From Deltaproteobacteria bacterium (GTDB lineage Bacteria; Desulfobacterota; Binatia; Binatales; Binataceae), in NCBI GenBank assembly GCA_021786815.1, contig JAJYMR010000167.1, positions 1 through 18,729 on the forward strand: 18,729 bases of DNA, in the 5' to 3' direction. The notes beneath the pieces were generated by a model that saw nothing but the letters and a program-made list of their open reading frames with translations, made no database searches and was not told the DNA's origin. The position numbers and the translations under genes were made by a program. This document shows positions 6,509 to 14,979 of the stretch, piece by piece; the first letter of the stretch is position 1; every line of letters starts with the position of its first letter.

Positions 6509-7633
6509 TCAGGCTTGAGCCGCGACGCGCGGGCTTGCCGCGTTGCCGGACACGATTTCATCGAGCCGGGCGGCGTCCTCGGCGTTCATCGCCACTTCGA
6601 GCCGCAAAGCGTACAGGGAATCGCGCGCGAACGGAAATCGCTCGAGCTTGGCCAGATCCTTCTCGGTGGTAACGATCAGGTCGGCGTCGCGCGCGGCGGT
6701 GACGATCGCGTGCCAGTCGGCCGGCGTGTACACATGATGGTCGGGATATTCGAGCACGCCGATGAGGTCGGCGTCGGTCTCGCGCAGCATCCCGTAAAAT
6801 CCCGAGGAATCGGCAAGGCCGCTTATCGCAAGCACCCGGCGGCCGGCCAGTCCCATCGGGTATTCGACCCATCGCCCAGACTCGACGCGGACCAGCGCGC
6901 GAGGCTTAAGCGTGGCGTGCAGGACCGGCAGGCGCGAGAGCTTTTTCATCTGCGAGCGGCTCAGGCCCGACGGCTCGTTAGGGGCCTGCGAGACCAGCAC
7001 CACGGCATGCGCGCGCTTGAGCGCGCCAAGCGGCTCGCGCATTGGTCCCGCCGGCAGGAGCCATCCGTTGCCCAGGCCGCGCTCGCGGTTGACGAGCACG
7101 ATATCCACGTCGCGGGCAAGGCGCACGTGCTGAAATCCATCGTCGAGGACGACGACGTCGGGCGGATTTGCGGTGCGGCCGAGCAGATTTATTCCGTCGA
7201 TGCGGCGCTTTGCGACCGCGACCGGTCCCTCGAACGACCGCGCCATCATCGCGGGCTCATCGCCCGCAGCCTCTGGCAGGAGCAGAAGTTCGCCTCCATC
7301 CGAGACGAGCGCGGCGCGGCCTTTTCGTTTTCCGCCGAAGCCCCGGCTGACGATTGCGACCCGATGTCCACAGCGAGCAAGCCGGTTGGCGAGGAACAGC
7401 GTGAAAGGAGTTTTCCCGTTGCCTCCGACCGTCAGGTTGCCGACGCTGACGATTCTGACGCGCGCGCGGCGGCGGGCAAAGCGCCAGAACACCAACCGCG
7501 CGGCGAGCACGATCTCGTACAGCATCGCGGCCGGCGCCAGTGGTATCCAGAGCAGGAGTTCGCGCGGAGAAAGACGCCTTCGCCAGAGGCTTTCGATTCG
7601 CGGGCGGTCCGGCGCCGAGGGCATGGCGGACAT
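6509..7633 (-). CDS. lpxK: Tetraacyldisaccharide 4'-kinase
   Basis: LpxK transfers the ATP gamma-phosphate to the 4' position of the tetraacyl disaccharide 1-phosphate to give lipid IVA at the inner membrane. The 374-residue product has an N-terminal membrane-associated helix (about 24-47). It has the P-loop GNLTVGGNGKTP (65-76), SRGFGGK (96-102), the DDGFQH motif (164-169) holding catalytic aspartate, and GNGWLLPAGPMREP (188-201). All are diagnostic, and length is slightly above the E. coli enzyme. The ATG at 7633 is 2 bases after the waaA stop; an alternative ATG at 7624 would remove three residues, and neither has a strong ribosome binding site, suggesting translational coupling to waaA. 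It is followed by the Trm112-like gene. Confidence 0.97.
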   Translation of the reverse strand: MSAMPSAPDRPRIESLWRRRLSPRELLLWIPLAPAAMLYEIVLAARLVFWRFARRRARVRIVSVGNLTVGGNGKTPFTLFLANRLARCGHRVAIVSRGFGGKRKGRAALVSDGGELLLLPEAAGDEPAMMARSFEGPVAVAKRRIDGINLLGRTANPPDVVVLDDGFQHVRLARDVDIVLVNRERGLGNGWLLPAGPMREPLGALKRAHAVVLVSQAPNEPSGLSRSQMKKLSRLPVLHATLKPRALVRVESGRWVEYPMGLAGRRVLAISGLADSSGFYGMLRETDADLIGVLEYPDHHVYTPADWHAIVTAARDADLIVTTEKDLAKLERFPFARDSLYALRLEVAMNAEDAARLDEIVSGNAASPRVAAQA

Positions 7634-7635
7634 GG

Positions 7636-8910
7636 TTAGCCGAGGTTAATCAGCCCCTTGAGGCGCATCAATGAGGTGCTGACGCCGCCGCTCAGCCGCT
7701 CGATACACTCGCGCGCGCTGCGTCCGGCCGCGATCCGGGATTCATCATTCCTGAGCCAGTTCGACGCCACCCTAGCCATTTCCTCAGAGTTGGTGATTAC
7801 CTTGGCGCCGCCCGCCGCGAGCAGGGCCTCGGCGGTCTCGCGCTGGTTTTCGTAATACGGCCCGAACATCACGGGCACTCGCACGGCGGCGGGCTCGGCG
7901 GGGTTCTGTCCGCCGCGCGAGGAAGTGAGGCTTCCGCCGACGAAGGCGATACTGGCGCGACGATAGATCGCCCGCAATTCCCCCATCGTGTCCACGATCA
8001 TGACGTCGCCTTGTCCGTTTTCGCAGGAACTCGCCTTGACGTAGTCGAAGCCGGCGCGCGAGACCGCGCCTTCGACCTCGGGTACGCGCGCGAGATGGCG
8101 TGGCGCGACGATGAGCGCGAGCGCGGGAAACTCGGCACGCAGCTTCGCAAAGGCTCTCAGCACGACCTCCTCTTCGCCTTGCGCGGTGGAACCGGCGATA
8201 AGGATGGGCCGCTCCTTCGCGAAGCCCATCAATTCGCGGCGAATCGGCGCTTCGACGCCGGCGTCGGGGTCGAACTTGGTGTTGCCGGTAACGACCAGGC
8301 GTTCGGGAGCGACTCCGAGACTGGCGAAGCGCGCCGCGTCGTCGGCGCTCTGGACCATCACCAGGTCCGCCGACTTGAGCGCCGGTTCGAACAGCGAACG
8401 CAGGCGTCCGTAGCGCGCGGCGGAGCGCTCGGACATGCGGCCGTTGACGATCGCGATCTTCGCGCCGATACGCCGCGACTGCAAAAAATAGTTGGGCCAC
8501 AGTTCGGTCTCGGTCACGATAACGAGCTGCGGCCGCACGCGGCGCAGAAAGGCGCGCACGCACGAAGGGCAGTCGAACGGCGCAAGCACGCACGCTCGCG
8601 CGGTGCTGATCCGCCGCCGCGCGACATCGCGCCCGGCCGGAGTCATCGCGCTTAGAACAACCGCCGCGTGCGGCACGTCACGCAGAAGCCGGCGGGCGAT
8701 GCTCTGAATCGCTTCGACTTCGCCCACCGAGGCAAGGTGAATCCAGATGCGGAATTCGGAATCGGCCAGTGCGGGCGCGCCAAGCCCCAACCGTTCCCGC
8801 GCGCTGTGCCATTCCGTGCTGCGCGAGGCGAAAAGCGCGAAAGGCAGTGCCGGGTACCAGAGCGTACTGTAAAGCAGACGGAGCATCGCGGACGCGGCCG
8901 TGCGGAACAC
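7636..8910 (-). CDS. waaA: 3-deoxy-D-manno-octulosonic acid (Kdo) transferase
   Basis: WaaA (KdtA) is a GT30 enzyme that transfers Kdo from CMP-Kdo to lipid IVA on the cytoplasmic face of the inner membrane. The 424-residue protein has an N-terminal membrane-anchor helix (about 8-28). It has the IHLASVGEVEA motif with probable catalytic E64, TETELWPN (133-140), TGNTKFD, and a C-terminal GPYYENQRETAE segment corresponding to the family's GPH..NF region. Whether it adds one or two Kdo units cannot be read from sequence. The GTG start at 8910 has AGGAG only 3 bases upstream; ATG 8886 would give MLRLLYSTLWYP and is a fair alternative. It lies 9 bases after msbA and 2 before lpxK, within one transcription unit. 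Confidence 0.96.
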   Translation of the reverse strand: MFRTAASAMLRLLYSTLWYPALPFALFASRSTEWHSARERLGLGAPALADSEFRIWIHLASVGEVEAIQSIARRLLRDVPHAAVVLSAMTPAGRDVARRRISTARACVLAPFDCPSCVRAFLRRVRPQLVIVTETELWPNYFLQSRRIGAKIAIVNGRMSERSAARYGRLRSLFEPALKSADLVMVQSADDAARFASLGVAPERLVVTGNTKFDPDAGVEAPIRRELMGFAKERPILIAGSTAQGEEEVVLRAFAKLRAEFPALALIVAPRHLARVPEVEGAVSRAGFDYVKASSCENGQGDVMIVDTMGELRAIYRRASIAFVGGSLTSSRGGQNPAEPAAVRVPVMFGPYYENQRETAEALLAAGGAKVITNSEEMARVASNWLRNDESRIAAGRSARECIERLSGGVSTSLMRLKGLINLG

Positions 8911-8919
8911 CGGCTCCTG

Positions 8920-10680
8920 TTATCCGGCCATCTGGCGCTCGCCGCCCGCCTCAGAGCCGGCCAGGAATTGAAGGTCGTAGAGCTTTCTGTACTCGCGGCC
9001 CATCGCGAAAAGCTCTTCATGGGTTCCCTGCTCGACCACGCGCCCGTGCGAGATTACGACGATACGGTCCGCGTTGCGCACCGTGGACAGACGATGCGCG
9101 ATCACGAGCGTGGTCCGGTTGGCCATCAGGCGGTCGAGTGCGTCCTGGACCGCGCGCTCGGCTTCGGAATCGAGCGACGAGGTCGCCTCGTCGAGGATCA
9201 GGATCGGAGCGTTCTTGAGCAGCGCGCGGGCGATCGCGATACGCTGGCGCTCGCCGCCCGAAAGCATCATCCCGAGTTCGCCGACCACGGTATCGTAGCC
9301 GTTGGGCAGGCGCGAGATGAAATCGTGCGCGTTGGCGGCCCGCGCGGCGGCGATTATTTCCTCTTCGCCGCGCCCCATGCTGCCGTAGGAGATGTTGGCG
9401 CGGACGGTGTCGTTGAAGAGAAACGTGTGCTGCGTGACGATTCCGATTTCGGCGCGCAGTGAGGCAAGCCTCAGCTTCCGGACGTCGGTGCTGTCGATTG
9501 TTATCCGGCCGTCCGCGACGTCATAGAAGCGCGGGATCAGGTCGGCGAGAGTGGACTTGCCGCCGCCGCTCATCCCGACCAGCGCGACCACTTTTCCCGC
9601 CGGGATTTCCAGGTCGATCTGGCGCAGCACCCAGTCGGAGCCGTAGCGAAAGCTCACGTTTTCGAAGCGAATGGTGTGCGGACCGTGGACGATGTCGAGC
9701 GGTTCGGGAACCTCGGACACCTCGACCGGCGCATCCATCATGCCGAACACGCGTTCGGCCGCGCCAAGGGACTGCTGGATGGTGTTGTTGGTCTTGGCGA
9801 GGCGCTTGAACGGCTCGTAAACCAAAAACATCGCGGCAAAGAACGCGCCGAACTCGCCCGGCGTGCGGGCCCCGGTGGTTATCGAGGCGATTCCCCACCA
9901 GATCACGCCGACCACCGCGAACGCGCCCATCGCTTCGATCATCGGCCCGGTGACGGCCTTGATCGCGGCGACGCGCATGTAGATGCGGAACAGGCGCTTC
10001 AGTTCGCGGTCGAACCGGCGGCGCTCATAATCCTCCATGCCGAACGCCTTCACCACGCGGTTGCCCTGGAAGGTCTCCTGCAGGATGACGGCGAGGCCGC
10101 TTAGCTGCTGCTGCGCCTTCTTGGCCATCCTGCGCATCCGCTTGGAAAACTTAGTCACGGGAATTACCGCGCACGGGAACACCACCATCGCGATGAGCGA
10201 GAGTTTCCAGTCGAGCCAGAAGGCGGCGATGACGACGGCGATGAGCGAGCCGCCGTCGGCGACGACCGAGAAGGCGCCGCCGGTAATCCCGTTGGTGGCG
10301 ACGGCGACGTCGTTCAGCACCCGCGACATGATCGCGCCGGTCGGCGTGTGGTTGAAAAATGAAAGCGACTGGCGCTGCAGGTTGTTGTTGAGGTCCGAGC
10401 GCAGGTCGACCACGATTTTCTGCCCGACGTAGGCGCTCAGGTAATCCTTGACGAAGTTTGCGGCGGCCCTGACCAGGAACAGGCCCAGGATTTCGAAAGC
10501 GACGACACGCAGCCCCCTCACGTCCTTTAGACTGGTCAGCGCGTTGATGAAGTGCTTGATGACGAACGGGATGAGCCCGTGCACCGCGCTCAGCACGACC
10601 ATCGCGAGCGTCAGTATCACCACGTGCGGAAACACGTAGCGGCGCACGTAGCCGGCAAGGCGCCAGTGGACGGCCTTCAT
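8920..10680 (-). CDS. msbA: Lipid A export ATP-binding/permease protein MsbA
   Basis: MsbA flips lipid A-core from the inner to the outer leaflet of the inner membrane using ATP, working as a homodimeric type IV ABC exporter. The 586 residues contain a six-helix transmembrane domain (about 15-310) and a nucleotide-binding domain (336-575). The latter has Walker A GMSGGGKST (369-377), Q-loop Q417, signature LSGGE (473-477), Walker B LILDE (494-498) and H-loop H529, all intact. The open frame runs 97 codons further upstream into lpxB, but ATG 10680 forms an ATGA overlap with the lpxB stop and gives the expected MsbA length, so it is preferred. The family includes multidrug exporters, but the position between lpxB and waaA points to MsbA. 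Confidence 0.95.
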   Translation of the reverse strand: MKAVHWRLAGYVRRYVFPHVVILTLAMVVLSAVHGLIPFVIKHFINALTSLKDVRGLRVVAFEILGLFLVRAAANFVKDYLSAYVGQKIVVDLRSDLNNNLQRQSLSFFNHTPTGAIMSRVLNDVAVATNGITGGAFSVVADGGSLIAVVIAAFWLDWKLSLIAMVVFPCAVIPVTKFSKRMRRMAKKAQQQLSGLAVILQETFQGNRVVKAFGMEDYERRRFDRELKRLFRIYMRVAAIKAVTGPMIEAMGAFAVVGVIWWGIASITTGARTPGEFGAFFAAMFLVYEPFKRLAKTNNTIQQSLGAAERVFGMMDAPVEVSEVPEPLDIVHGPHTIRFENVSFRYGSDWVLRQIDLEIPAGKVVALVGMSGGGKSTLADLIPRFYDVADGRITIDSTDVRKLRLASLRAEIGIVTQHTFLFNDTVRANISYGSMGRGEEEIIAAARAANAHDFISRLPNGYDTVVGELGMMLSGGERQRIAIARALLKNAPILILDEATSSLDSEAERAVQDALDRLMANRTTLVIAHRLSTVRNADRIVVISHGRVVEQGTHEELFAMGREYRKLYDLQFLAGSEAGGERQMAG

Positions 10681-11849
10681 GCGACCATCCCAAGCGCGAG
10701 TTCGGCGACGCGTCGCGCGGCCCCCGGCTCGCCCAATTGATGGCGCAACGTCAAAAGGCGTGCAACCGTCGCGCGCCGAATCGATTCGCTCAGCAGGGGT
10801 TCGGCCGCGCGCACCAGGTTGCGCGCCGTCAGTTCGCCCTGGATCAGTTCGGGTACGATCCGTTCCCCCGCCAGAATATTGGGCATTGCTATGAAATCGA
10901 CCCCCCGGACCAAAATACGGCCCAGAACGTATGTGAGCGGCGACACTTTGTAGGCGACCACCATCGGGCAACCGAGCAGCGCGGTTTCCAGGGTCGCCGT
11001 TCCCGAGGTCACGAGCGCGGCCTCGCTCGCCGCAATGATACTATAGGTGTCGCCCTCGATAATACGCATCTCCGAAAGGTCGGCACGGCCTTCGCGCGCG
11101 AGTTGCTCGCGGCTGAGCGTCGGCGCGACCGCTATCACGGGAACCAGTCCGTGGTCGCGGGCAAGGATTCTGGCCGCCTCGAGCATCGGCCCGAGCATGT
11201 AGCGCACCTCGGCGCGGCGGCTTCCGGGTAAAAGCGCGAGCATCCGGGCGCCGGGCGCCAGGCCGTAGCGCTTGAGCGTCTCGGCGCGCTCGCGCTCGGG
11301 ACGGACCCGGTCGAGAAGTGGATGGCCGACGAAGCTCACGCGCTCGCCTGCGGCCGCGTAAAGCTCCTTCTCGAACGGCAGCACGACAGCCATCCGGTCC
11401 GCCCGCTCGACGAGCTTTCGGATTCGTCCGCGCCGCCATGCCCAGACCTGCGGCGTGATGTAGTAGAGCACCGGGACACCGGCCCGTTTTGCGGCTCCGG
11501 CCAGGGCGAGGTTGAATTCAGCGTAGTCGATCAGGATGACGAGGTCGGGCCGCTCGCGCCGCAGTATCGCGCGCAAGGTTCTCATTGCGCCGAGCGTGCG
11601 CCCGAGCGTCGAGGCAAGCTCGGTCAGTCCAAGCCCATGGATATCCTCCATCCGGACGAGCGCCCTCACTCCGGCCGCGCGCATGCGCTCGCCGGCGATT
11701 CCGAACATCTCGCACGAAGGGTCGCGCGCCAGGATTTCACGCGCGAGGTCGCCGCCGTGAAGATCGCCCGAGGCTTCTCCGGCGACAATCATGAGCCGGC
11801 GCCTTCGCGCCGGCGCGGCGGGATGCACGACTGCTTCGTTCTGGATCAA
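10677..11849 (-). CDS. lpxB: Lipid-A-disaccharide synthase
   Basis: LpxB (GT19) joins UDP-2,3-diacylglucosamine and lipid X to give the disaccharide 1-phosphate at the inner membrane. Visible hallmarks are LMIVAGEASGDLHGG (residues 19-33), LIDYAEFN (106-113, in place of the DAPDFN of E. coli with its catalytic aspartate), ITPQVWAWR (131-139), LLPGSRRAEV (206-215) and TSGTATLE near 280. Length 390 is close to the family norm. The longest frame begins with TTG at 11849 preceded by GGTGA. An ATG at 11792 (MIVAGEASGD, with AAGG upstream) is a strong alternative, since the first 19 residues are Arg/Ala-rich and not conserved. It follows a 141-base gap, the widest within the lpx cluster, and overlaps msbA by ATGA. 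Confidence 0.96.
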   Translation of the reverse strand: MIQNEAVVHPAAPARRRRLMIVAGEASGDLHGGDLAREILARDPSCEMFGIAGERMRAAGVRALVRMEDIHGLGLTELASTLGRTLGAMRTLRAILRRERPDLVILIDYAEFNLALAGAAKRAGVPVLYYITPQVWAWRRGRIRKLVERADRMAVVLPFEKELYAAAGERVSFVGHPLLDRVRPERERAETLKRYGLAPGARMLALLPGSRRAEVRYMLGPMLEAARILARDHGLVPVIAVAPTLSREQLAREGRADLSEMRIIEGDTYSIIAASEAALVTSGTATLETALLGCPMVVAYKVSPLTYVLGRILVRGVDFIAMPNILAGERIVPELIQGELTARNLVRAAEPLLSESIRRATVARLLTLRHQLGEPGAARRVAELALGMVA

Positions 11850-11990
11850 GCTTTCACCGTACTTACGAAATTCTGAAGCAAAAGCGCGCGCCGCACCACA
11901 CCGGGCGATGGCGCGGCGGGCCGCCGGCGCCTGGGATTTCCCCCACGGACAAGCACTCTGTCAGGCGGTTCGTTCGCGGTGGCTTTGCCG
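11850..11990. other. 141-base intergenic region with imperfect GC hairpin
   Basis: This gap separates the oxidoreductase stop from the longest lpxB frame. It contains an imperfect inverted repeat at 11910-11931 (on the minus strand 5+4 base pairs with one bulged C and a three-base loop) without a T run. I could not find a -35/-10 pair with good spacing. An internal promoter or leader for lpxB is possible but not demonstrated. Confidence 0.4.
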
Positions 11991-12941
11991 CTACGCCTGC
12001 GGCGCGGGTTTTTCCATTTCGGCCTTGATTAGCTCGATCAGTTCGATCGTGCGAAGACCGTCCTCGGCCGTGACCGCCGGCGTTGTTCGCGAGCGCACCG
12101 ACGCGACGAACGAGGCGACTTCGTCGGCCAACGGATCGCCCTCGCCAAGCTCTATCTGTTCGGCGGAAATGACAGGATACGCGCTGCCGGGCGGGGCAGG
12201 GGACTTCCGATAGACCTGGATGCGCCGCGCCTCGTAATCGACCGAGATGTAGGCGTCGGACTGGAAGAAACGGATTTTCCGTTCGCGTCGCGGAGCGACA
12301 CGGCTCGTGTTGAGGTTCGCGATAAGCCCGTCCGAGAAGCGGATGCGCGCGTTCGCAACGTCGATTTGGTCGGTGAGCACCGCGACGCCGACCGCCTCGA
12401 CCGAAACCACGGCGGCCCGGGTCAGCGAGAGAATCACGTCGAGGTCGTGAACCATCAGGTCGAGGATCACGTCAACGTCGGTGCCGCGTTCGGTGAAGGG
12501 AGCGAGGCGATGGCACTCAACGAAGCGCGGCGCTTTGACGATCGAGCGCAGATGCCTGATCGCGGGATTGAATCGTTCGAGATGGCCCACCTGGAGAATC
12601 CGGCCTGAGCGCCCGGCCGTGTCGGCGAGCGAGCGCGCCTCGGCAAGCGTCGTCGCCATCGGTTTTTCCAGCAGCACGTCGTATCCGGCCGAAAGCAGGT
12701 GCGAGGCTATCTCGTGATGGGTCACGCCGGGCGAGGCGACTGTCACCAGGTCGGCCTTGCCGCCGAGAGCGCGGTAATCGGAAAGCGCCTCGGCGCCGTA
12801 TTGAGCGGCCACGCGCGCGGCACGCTCCGGGTCGATATCGACCACGCAGGCGAGCCTGACCGCGTCGAGCGAGGCGTATTTCGCCGCATGAAGCGAACCC
12901 AGCCTGCCCGCTCCGACCACGGCGGCGCGAAGCTCACGCAT
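11991..12941 (-). CDS. Gfo/Idh/MocA family NAD(P)-dependent oxidoreductase, possibly acting on a UDP-amino sugar
   Basis: The 316-residue protein has a Rossmann fold with VVGAGRLGSLH (8-18, dinucleotide loop G10-G15), an acidic VVDID (33-37), the EKPM motif (92-95, K93 catalytic-type lysine) and DLMVHDLDVI (161-170) with the conserved histidine H165. These define the Gfo/Idh/MocA family, whose members oxidise or reduce sugars. It lies between lpxI and lpxB and overlaps lpxI by 8 bases, so a role in lipid A sugar chemistry is likely. The closest functional precedent I know is GnnA, which oxidises UDP-GlcNAc at C3 before GnnB amination to give diamino lipid A. No GnnB-like aminotransferase is in the window, so GnnA identity is only a hypothesis. 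Confidence 0.85.
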   Translation of the reverse strand: MRELRAAVVGAGRLGSLHAAKYASLDAVRLACVVDIDPERAARVAAQYGAEALSDYRALGGKADLVTVASPGVTHHEIASHLLSAGYDVLLEKPMATTLAEARSLADTAGRSGRILQVGHLERFNPAIRHLRSIVKAPRFVECHRLAPFTERGTDVDVILDLMVHDLDVILSLTRAAVVSVEAVGVAVLTDQIDVANARIRFSDGLIANLNTSRVAPRRERKIRFFQSDAYISVDYEARRIQVYRKSPAPPGSAYPVISAEQIELGEGDPLADEVASFVASVRSRTTPAVTAEDGLRTIELIELIKAEMEKPAPQA

Positions 12942-13737
12942 GGCCGTAAACCGTCAGGTTCGACGCGCGCACGGCCTCGAAGGTGCGCTCGCGTTCGAGG
13001 ATCATGCAGGTTCCGGCTTCGACCCCGAGCATCGCGGCGCCGATCCCGGCAAGAAGCTCTATGGTTGCGGGACCGATTGCAGGGCGGTCGAACCGCAAAT
13101 CCTGTCCGGGCTTTGCAACTTTTGCGACAACCAGCCCTCTGCCGGAAAGCGCCGCCGCCCGTCTAAGCGCGGCGTCGGTGCCTTCCATCGCCTCGACCGC
13201 CGCAACCACGCCCGCGCGCACCGCGACTGTCTGCCCGATATCGAAAGCGCCCAGGCTGCGAGCGACTTCAAACGCGAGGTCGAGGTCGGCAAGCTGGCGC
13301 TCATCCGGCTCCGGACCCGCCATCAGTCCCCGTTCGGCGAGCACACCGGGCAGCATCGGCACCGGATCGATGACCGGGATACCCTCGGATTCGACCTCGC
13401 GCGCGATCGCGCGCAAAACCGCGTCATCACTCCATCGGGTTATCCCTGCGAGCATCCTGAGCGCCCGCGGATCAGGCGCGAAGGAATCCTTGAGCCGCTC
13501 GCGCGAGATTCCGCCCGCCATCGCGGCCTCGGCGACGCCAGCGTTCCTGAAGGTGTCGATTATCTTCTGCAACTCGCCGACTTTGACCCACGTGATTTCG
13601 TCCACATGGCCGGCGAGTTCGGCGCGGGTTTCTCCGATATGCGCGGCAGCCACCACGCGCATCGCGCGGTGGCGGGCCGCGTCGGCAACCTCGATGGGGA
13701 AAATTCCGTTGCCGGCGATGATTCCGAGACTACTCAC
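12934..13737 (-). CDS. lpxI: UDP-2,3-diacylglucosamine pyrophosphatase, LpxI type
   Basis: LpxI hydrolyses UDP-2,3-diacylglucosamine to lipid X and UMP, replacing the unrelated LpxH used by E. coli. The 267 residues start with LGIIAGNGIFPIEVADAA (4-21), the N-terminal DUF1009-type domain. They end with the catalytic-type segment KPGQDLRFDRPAIGPATIE (209-227), where D217 corresponds to the essential aspartate of Caulobacter LpxI. VAVRAGVVAAVEAMEGTD (171-188) is also typical. The GTG start at 13737 lies within the end of lpxA (8-base overlap), and the stop overlaps the oxidoreductase start by 8 bases, so three genes are stitched together. The choice of LpxI is a useful taxonomic clue, being frequent in alpha- and delta-type lineages. 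Confidence 0.94.
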   Translation of the reverse strand: MSSLGIIAGNGIFPIEVADAARHRAMRVVAAAHIGETRAELAGHVDEITWVKVGELQKIIDTFRNAGVAEAAMAGGISRERLKDSFAPDPRALRMLAGITRWSDDAVLRAIAREVESEGIPVIDPVPMLPGVLAERGLMAGPEPDERQLADLDLAFEVARSLGAFDIGQTVAVRAGVVAAVEAMEGTDAALRRAAALSGRGLVVAKVAKPGQDLRFDRPAIGPATIELLAGIGAAMLGVEAGTCMILERERTFEAVRASNLTVYGHA

Positions 13738-14521
13738 GCTCGCGACCGACGACGCCGCGCTTGGACTCGCGGATGAAAGCTACGAGCCGTTCGACCTCGG
13801 CTACACCGGCGAATTCGTCGTCAAGCTCGCGCAGCGCGTCCTCGCGCAGCGTCGAGGAGTAGAAGAGCTTGCGCACCGCGGCCTTGATGGCGGTGATCGT
13901 CGCGGGTTTGAACCCGCGGCGCTCGAGTCCGAGCTCGTTGATTCCGACCAGCCGCGCGCGGTCTCCGGCGACCATCGAGTACGGCGGCACGTCCTGGGCG
14001 ACCTTCGAGCCCGCCGCGACCATCGCGTGCGCGCCAATCCGGGTGAACTGGTGAAAGCCGCACATGCCGGCGGTCACGACCCACTCCTCGAGCACGCAAT
14101 GACCGGCGATTTCGGTCGAATTGGCAAGGATGGAGTGGTCGCCGATACGGCAATCGTGCGCGATATGCACGTAGTTCATCACGAGCACGTCGTTGCCGAT
14201 CTTGGTGACCATTCCGCCGCCTTCGGTTCCGCGATGGATGGTGCAGAATTCGCGAATTTTGTTGTCGTCGCCGATCTCGACGCTCGAGGGCTCGCCCTTG
14301 TACTTGAGATCCTGCGGCGCGGCGCCGATCGAGGCGAATTGGAAGATCTGGTTTCGCGCTCCGATGGTGGTGTTGGAGTCGAGCACCGCGTAGGGACCGA
14401 TGACGGTGCCGGCGCCGATACGCACGTGCGGGCCGATTACCACGCCGGGGCCGACCTGGACGGAGGAATCGAGTTCGGCCTCCGGATCGATTACCGCGCT
14501 CGGATGTATGCGGCCGGTCAT
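13730..14521 (-). CDS. lpxA: Acyl-ACP--UDP-N-acetylglucosamine O-acyltransferase
   Basis: LpxA adds a 3-hydroxyacyl chain from ACP to the 3-position of UDP-GlcNAc, the first step of lipid A synthesis, as a cytosolic trimer. The 263 residues begin with hexapeptide repeats of a left-handed beta helix (about 3-185) and end with a helical domain. Key landmarks are FQFASIGAAPQDLKYKGEP (60-78), TIHRGT (94-99), the catalytic histidine H122 in VHIAHDC, and VAQDVPPYSM. Aligning to E. coli by eye, the acyl-length ruler residue G173 is replaced by alanine (A170 here), which hints at a slightly shorter acyl chain than C14. The ATG at 14521 overlaps the fabZ stop as ATGA; the 3' end overlaps lpxI by 8 bases. 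Confidence 0.97.
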   Translation of the reverse strand: MTGRIHPSAVIDPEAELDSSVQVGPGVVIGPHVRIGAGTVIGPYAVLDSNTTIGARNQIFQFASIGAAPQDLKYKGEPSSVEIGDDNKIREFCTIHRGTEGGGMVTKIGNDVLVMNYVHIAHDCRIGDHSILANSTEIAGHCVLEEWVVTAGMCGFHQFTRIGAHAMVAAGSKVAQDVPPYSMVAGDRARLVGINELGLERRGFKPATITAIKAAVRKLFYSSTLREDALRELDDEFAGVAEVERLVAFIRESKRGVVGRERE

Positions 14522-14979
14522 GGCAGGTTCTCCTCGGCGACTTCCATCGCCGACAACTCCGCTTCCGCCGCAAGCTCGCCGGCGACGCGCGCTTCGCCGC
14601 GCATCTTCCAGAGCGGGCGATGATGCTTGAGCAGGTTCACTTCCATTTCGAGCTGGTCGCCGGGCACCACCCGGCGCCGAAAGCGGACCTTGTCGATCCC
14701 GGTCAGCATGAACAGGCGCGAGCCCGCGGCGTCGCCGATTTGCCTGAGCGCGAGGATGGCCGCCGATTGGGCCAGGGCTTCGATTATCAGCACGCCTGGC
14801 ATCACCGGATAGCCGGGAAAGTGCCCGGTGAAAAACGGCTCGTTGACAGTGACGTTCTTCAAGGTCCGCGCCCGTGCGTCGTCGAGATCCAGGACGCGGT
14901 CCACGAGCAGGAACGGATAACGATGAGGCAACAGGCCGAGGAAGCGGGCAAGTTCGGCGCGCTCTTGGTCGTTGGCCAC
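14518..14979 (-). CDS. fabZ: 3-hydroxyacyl-[acyl-carrier-protein] dehydratase FabZ
   Basis: FabZ dehydrates 3-hydroxyacyl-ACP in fatty acid elongation and so competes with LpxA for the same substrate, which explains its conserved place in lpx operons. The 153-residue hot-dog protein has LPHRYPFLLVDRV (17-29), the catalytic histidine H53 in TGHFPGYPVMPGV and the catalytic glutamate E67 in LIIEALAQ. The start is GTG 14979, 10 bases after the skp stop with only a weak ribosome binding site (AGGCG), implying coupling. lpxD, which commonly separates skp and fabZ, is absent. Confidence 0.97.
   Translation of the reverse strand: MANDQERAELARFLGLLPHRYPFLLVDRVLDLDDARARTLKNVTVNEPFFTGHFPGYPVMPGVLIIEALAQSAAILALRQIGDAAGSRLFMLTGIDKVRFRRRVVPGDQLEMEVNLLKHHRPLWKMRGEARVAGELAAEAELSAMEVAEENLP

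Noticed and set aside
5492..7639. 715-codon open frame on the + strand, antisense to the GT87, Trm112-like and lpxK genes
   Set aside because: It spans three well-supported genes on the other strand, its product is Arg/His/Asp/Glu-rich without any recognisable domain, and GC-rich third positions create such mirror frames.
10681..10971. 97-codon upstream extension of msbA
   Set aside because: It lies within lpxB coding sequence, shows no MsbA homology, and the ATGA overlap at 10677-10680 gives the family's normal start.
12983..14623. 546-codon + strand open frame antisense to lpxI and lpxA
   Set aside because: Low-complexity Ser/Arg/Ala composition, no domain, no ribosome binding site, and full overlap with conserved lpx genes.
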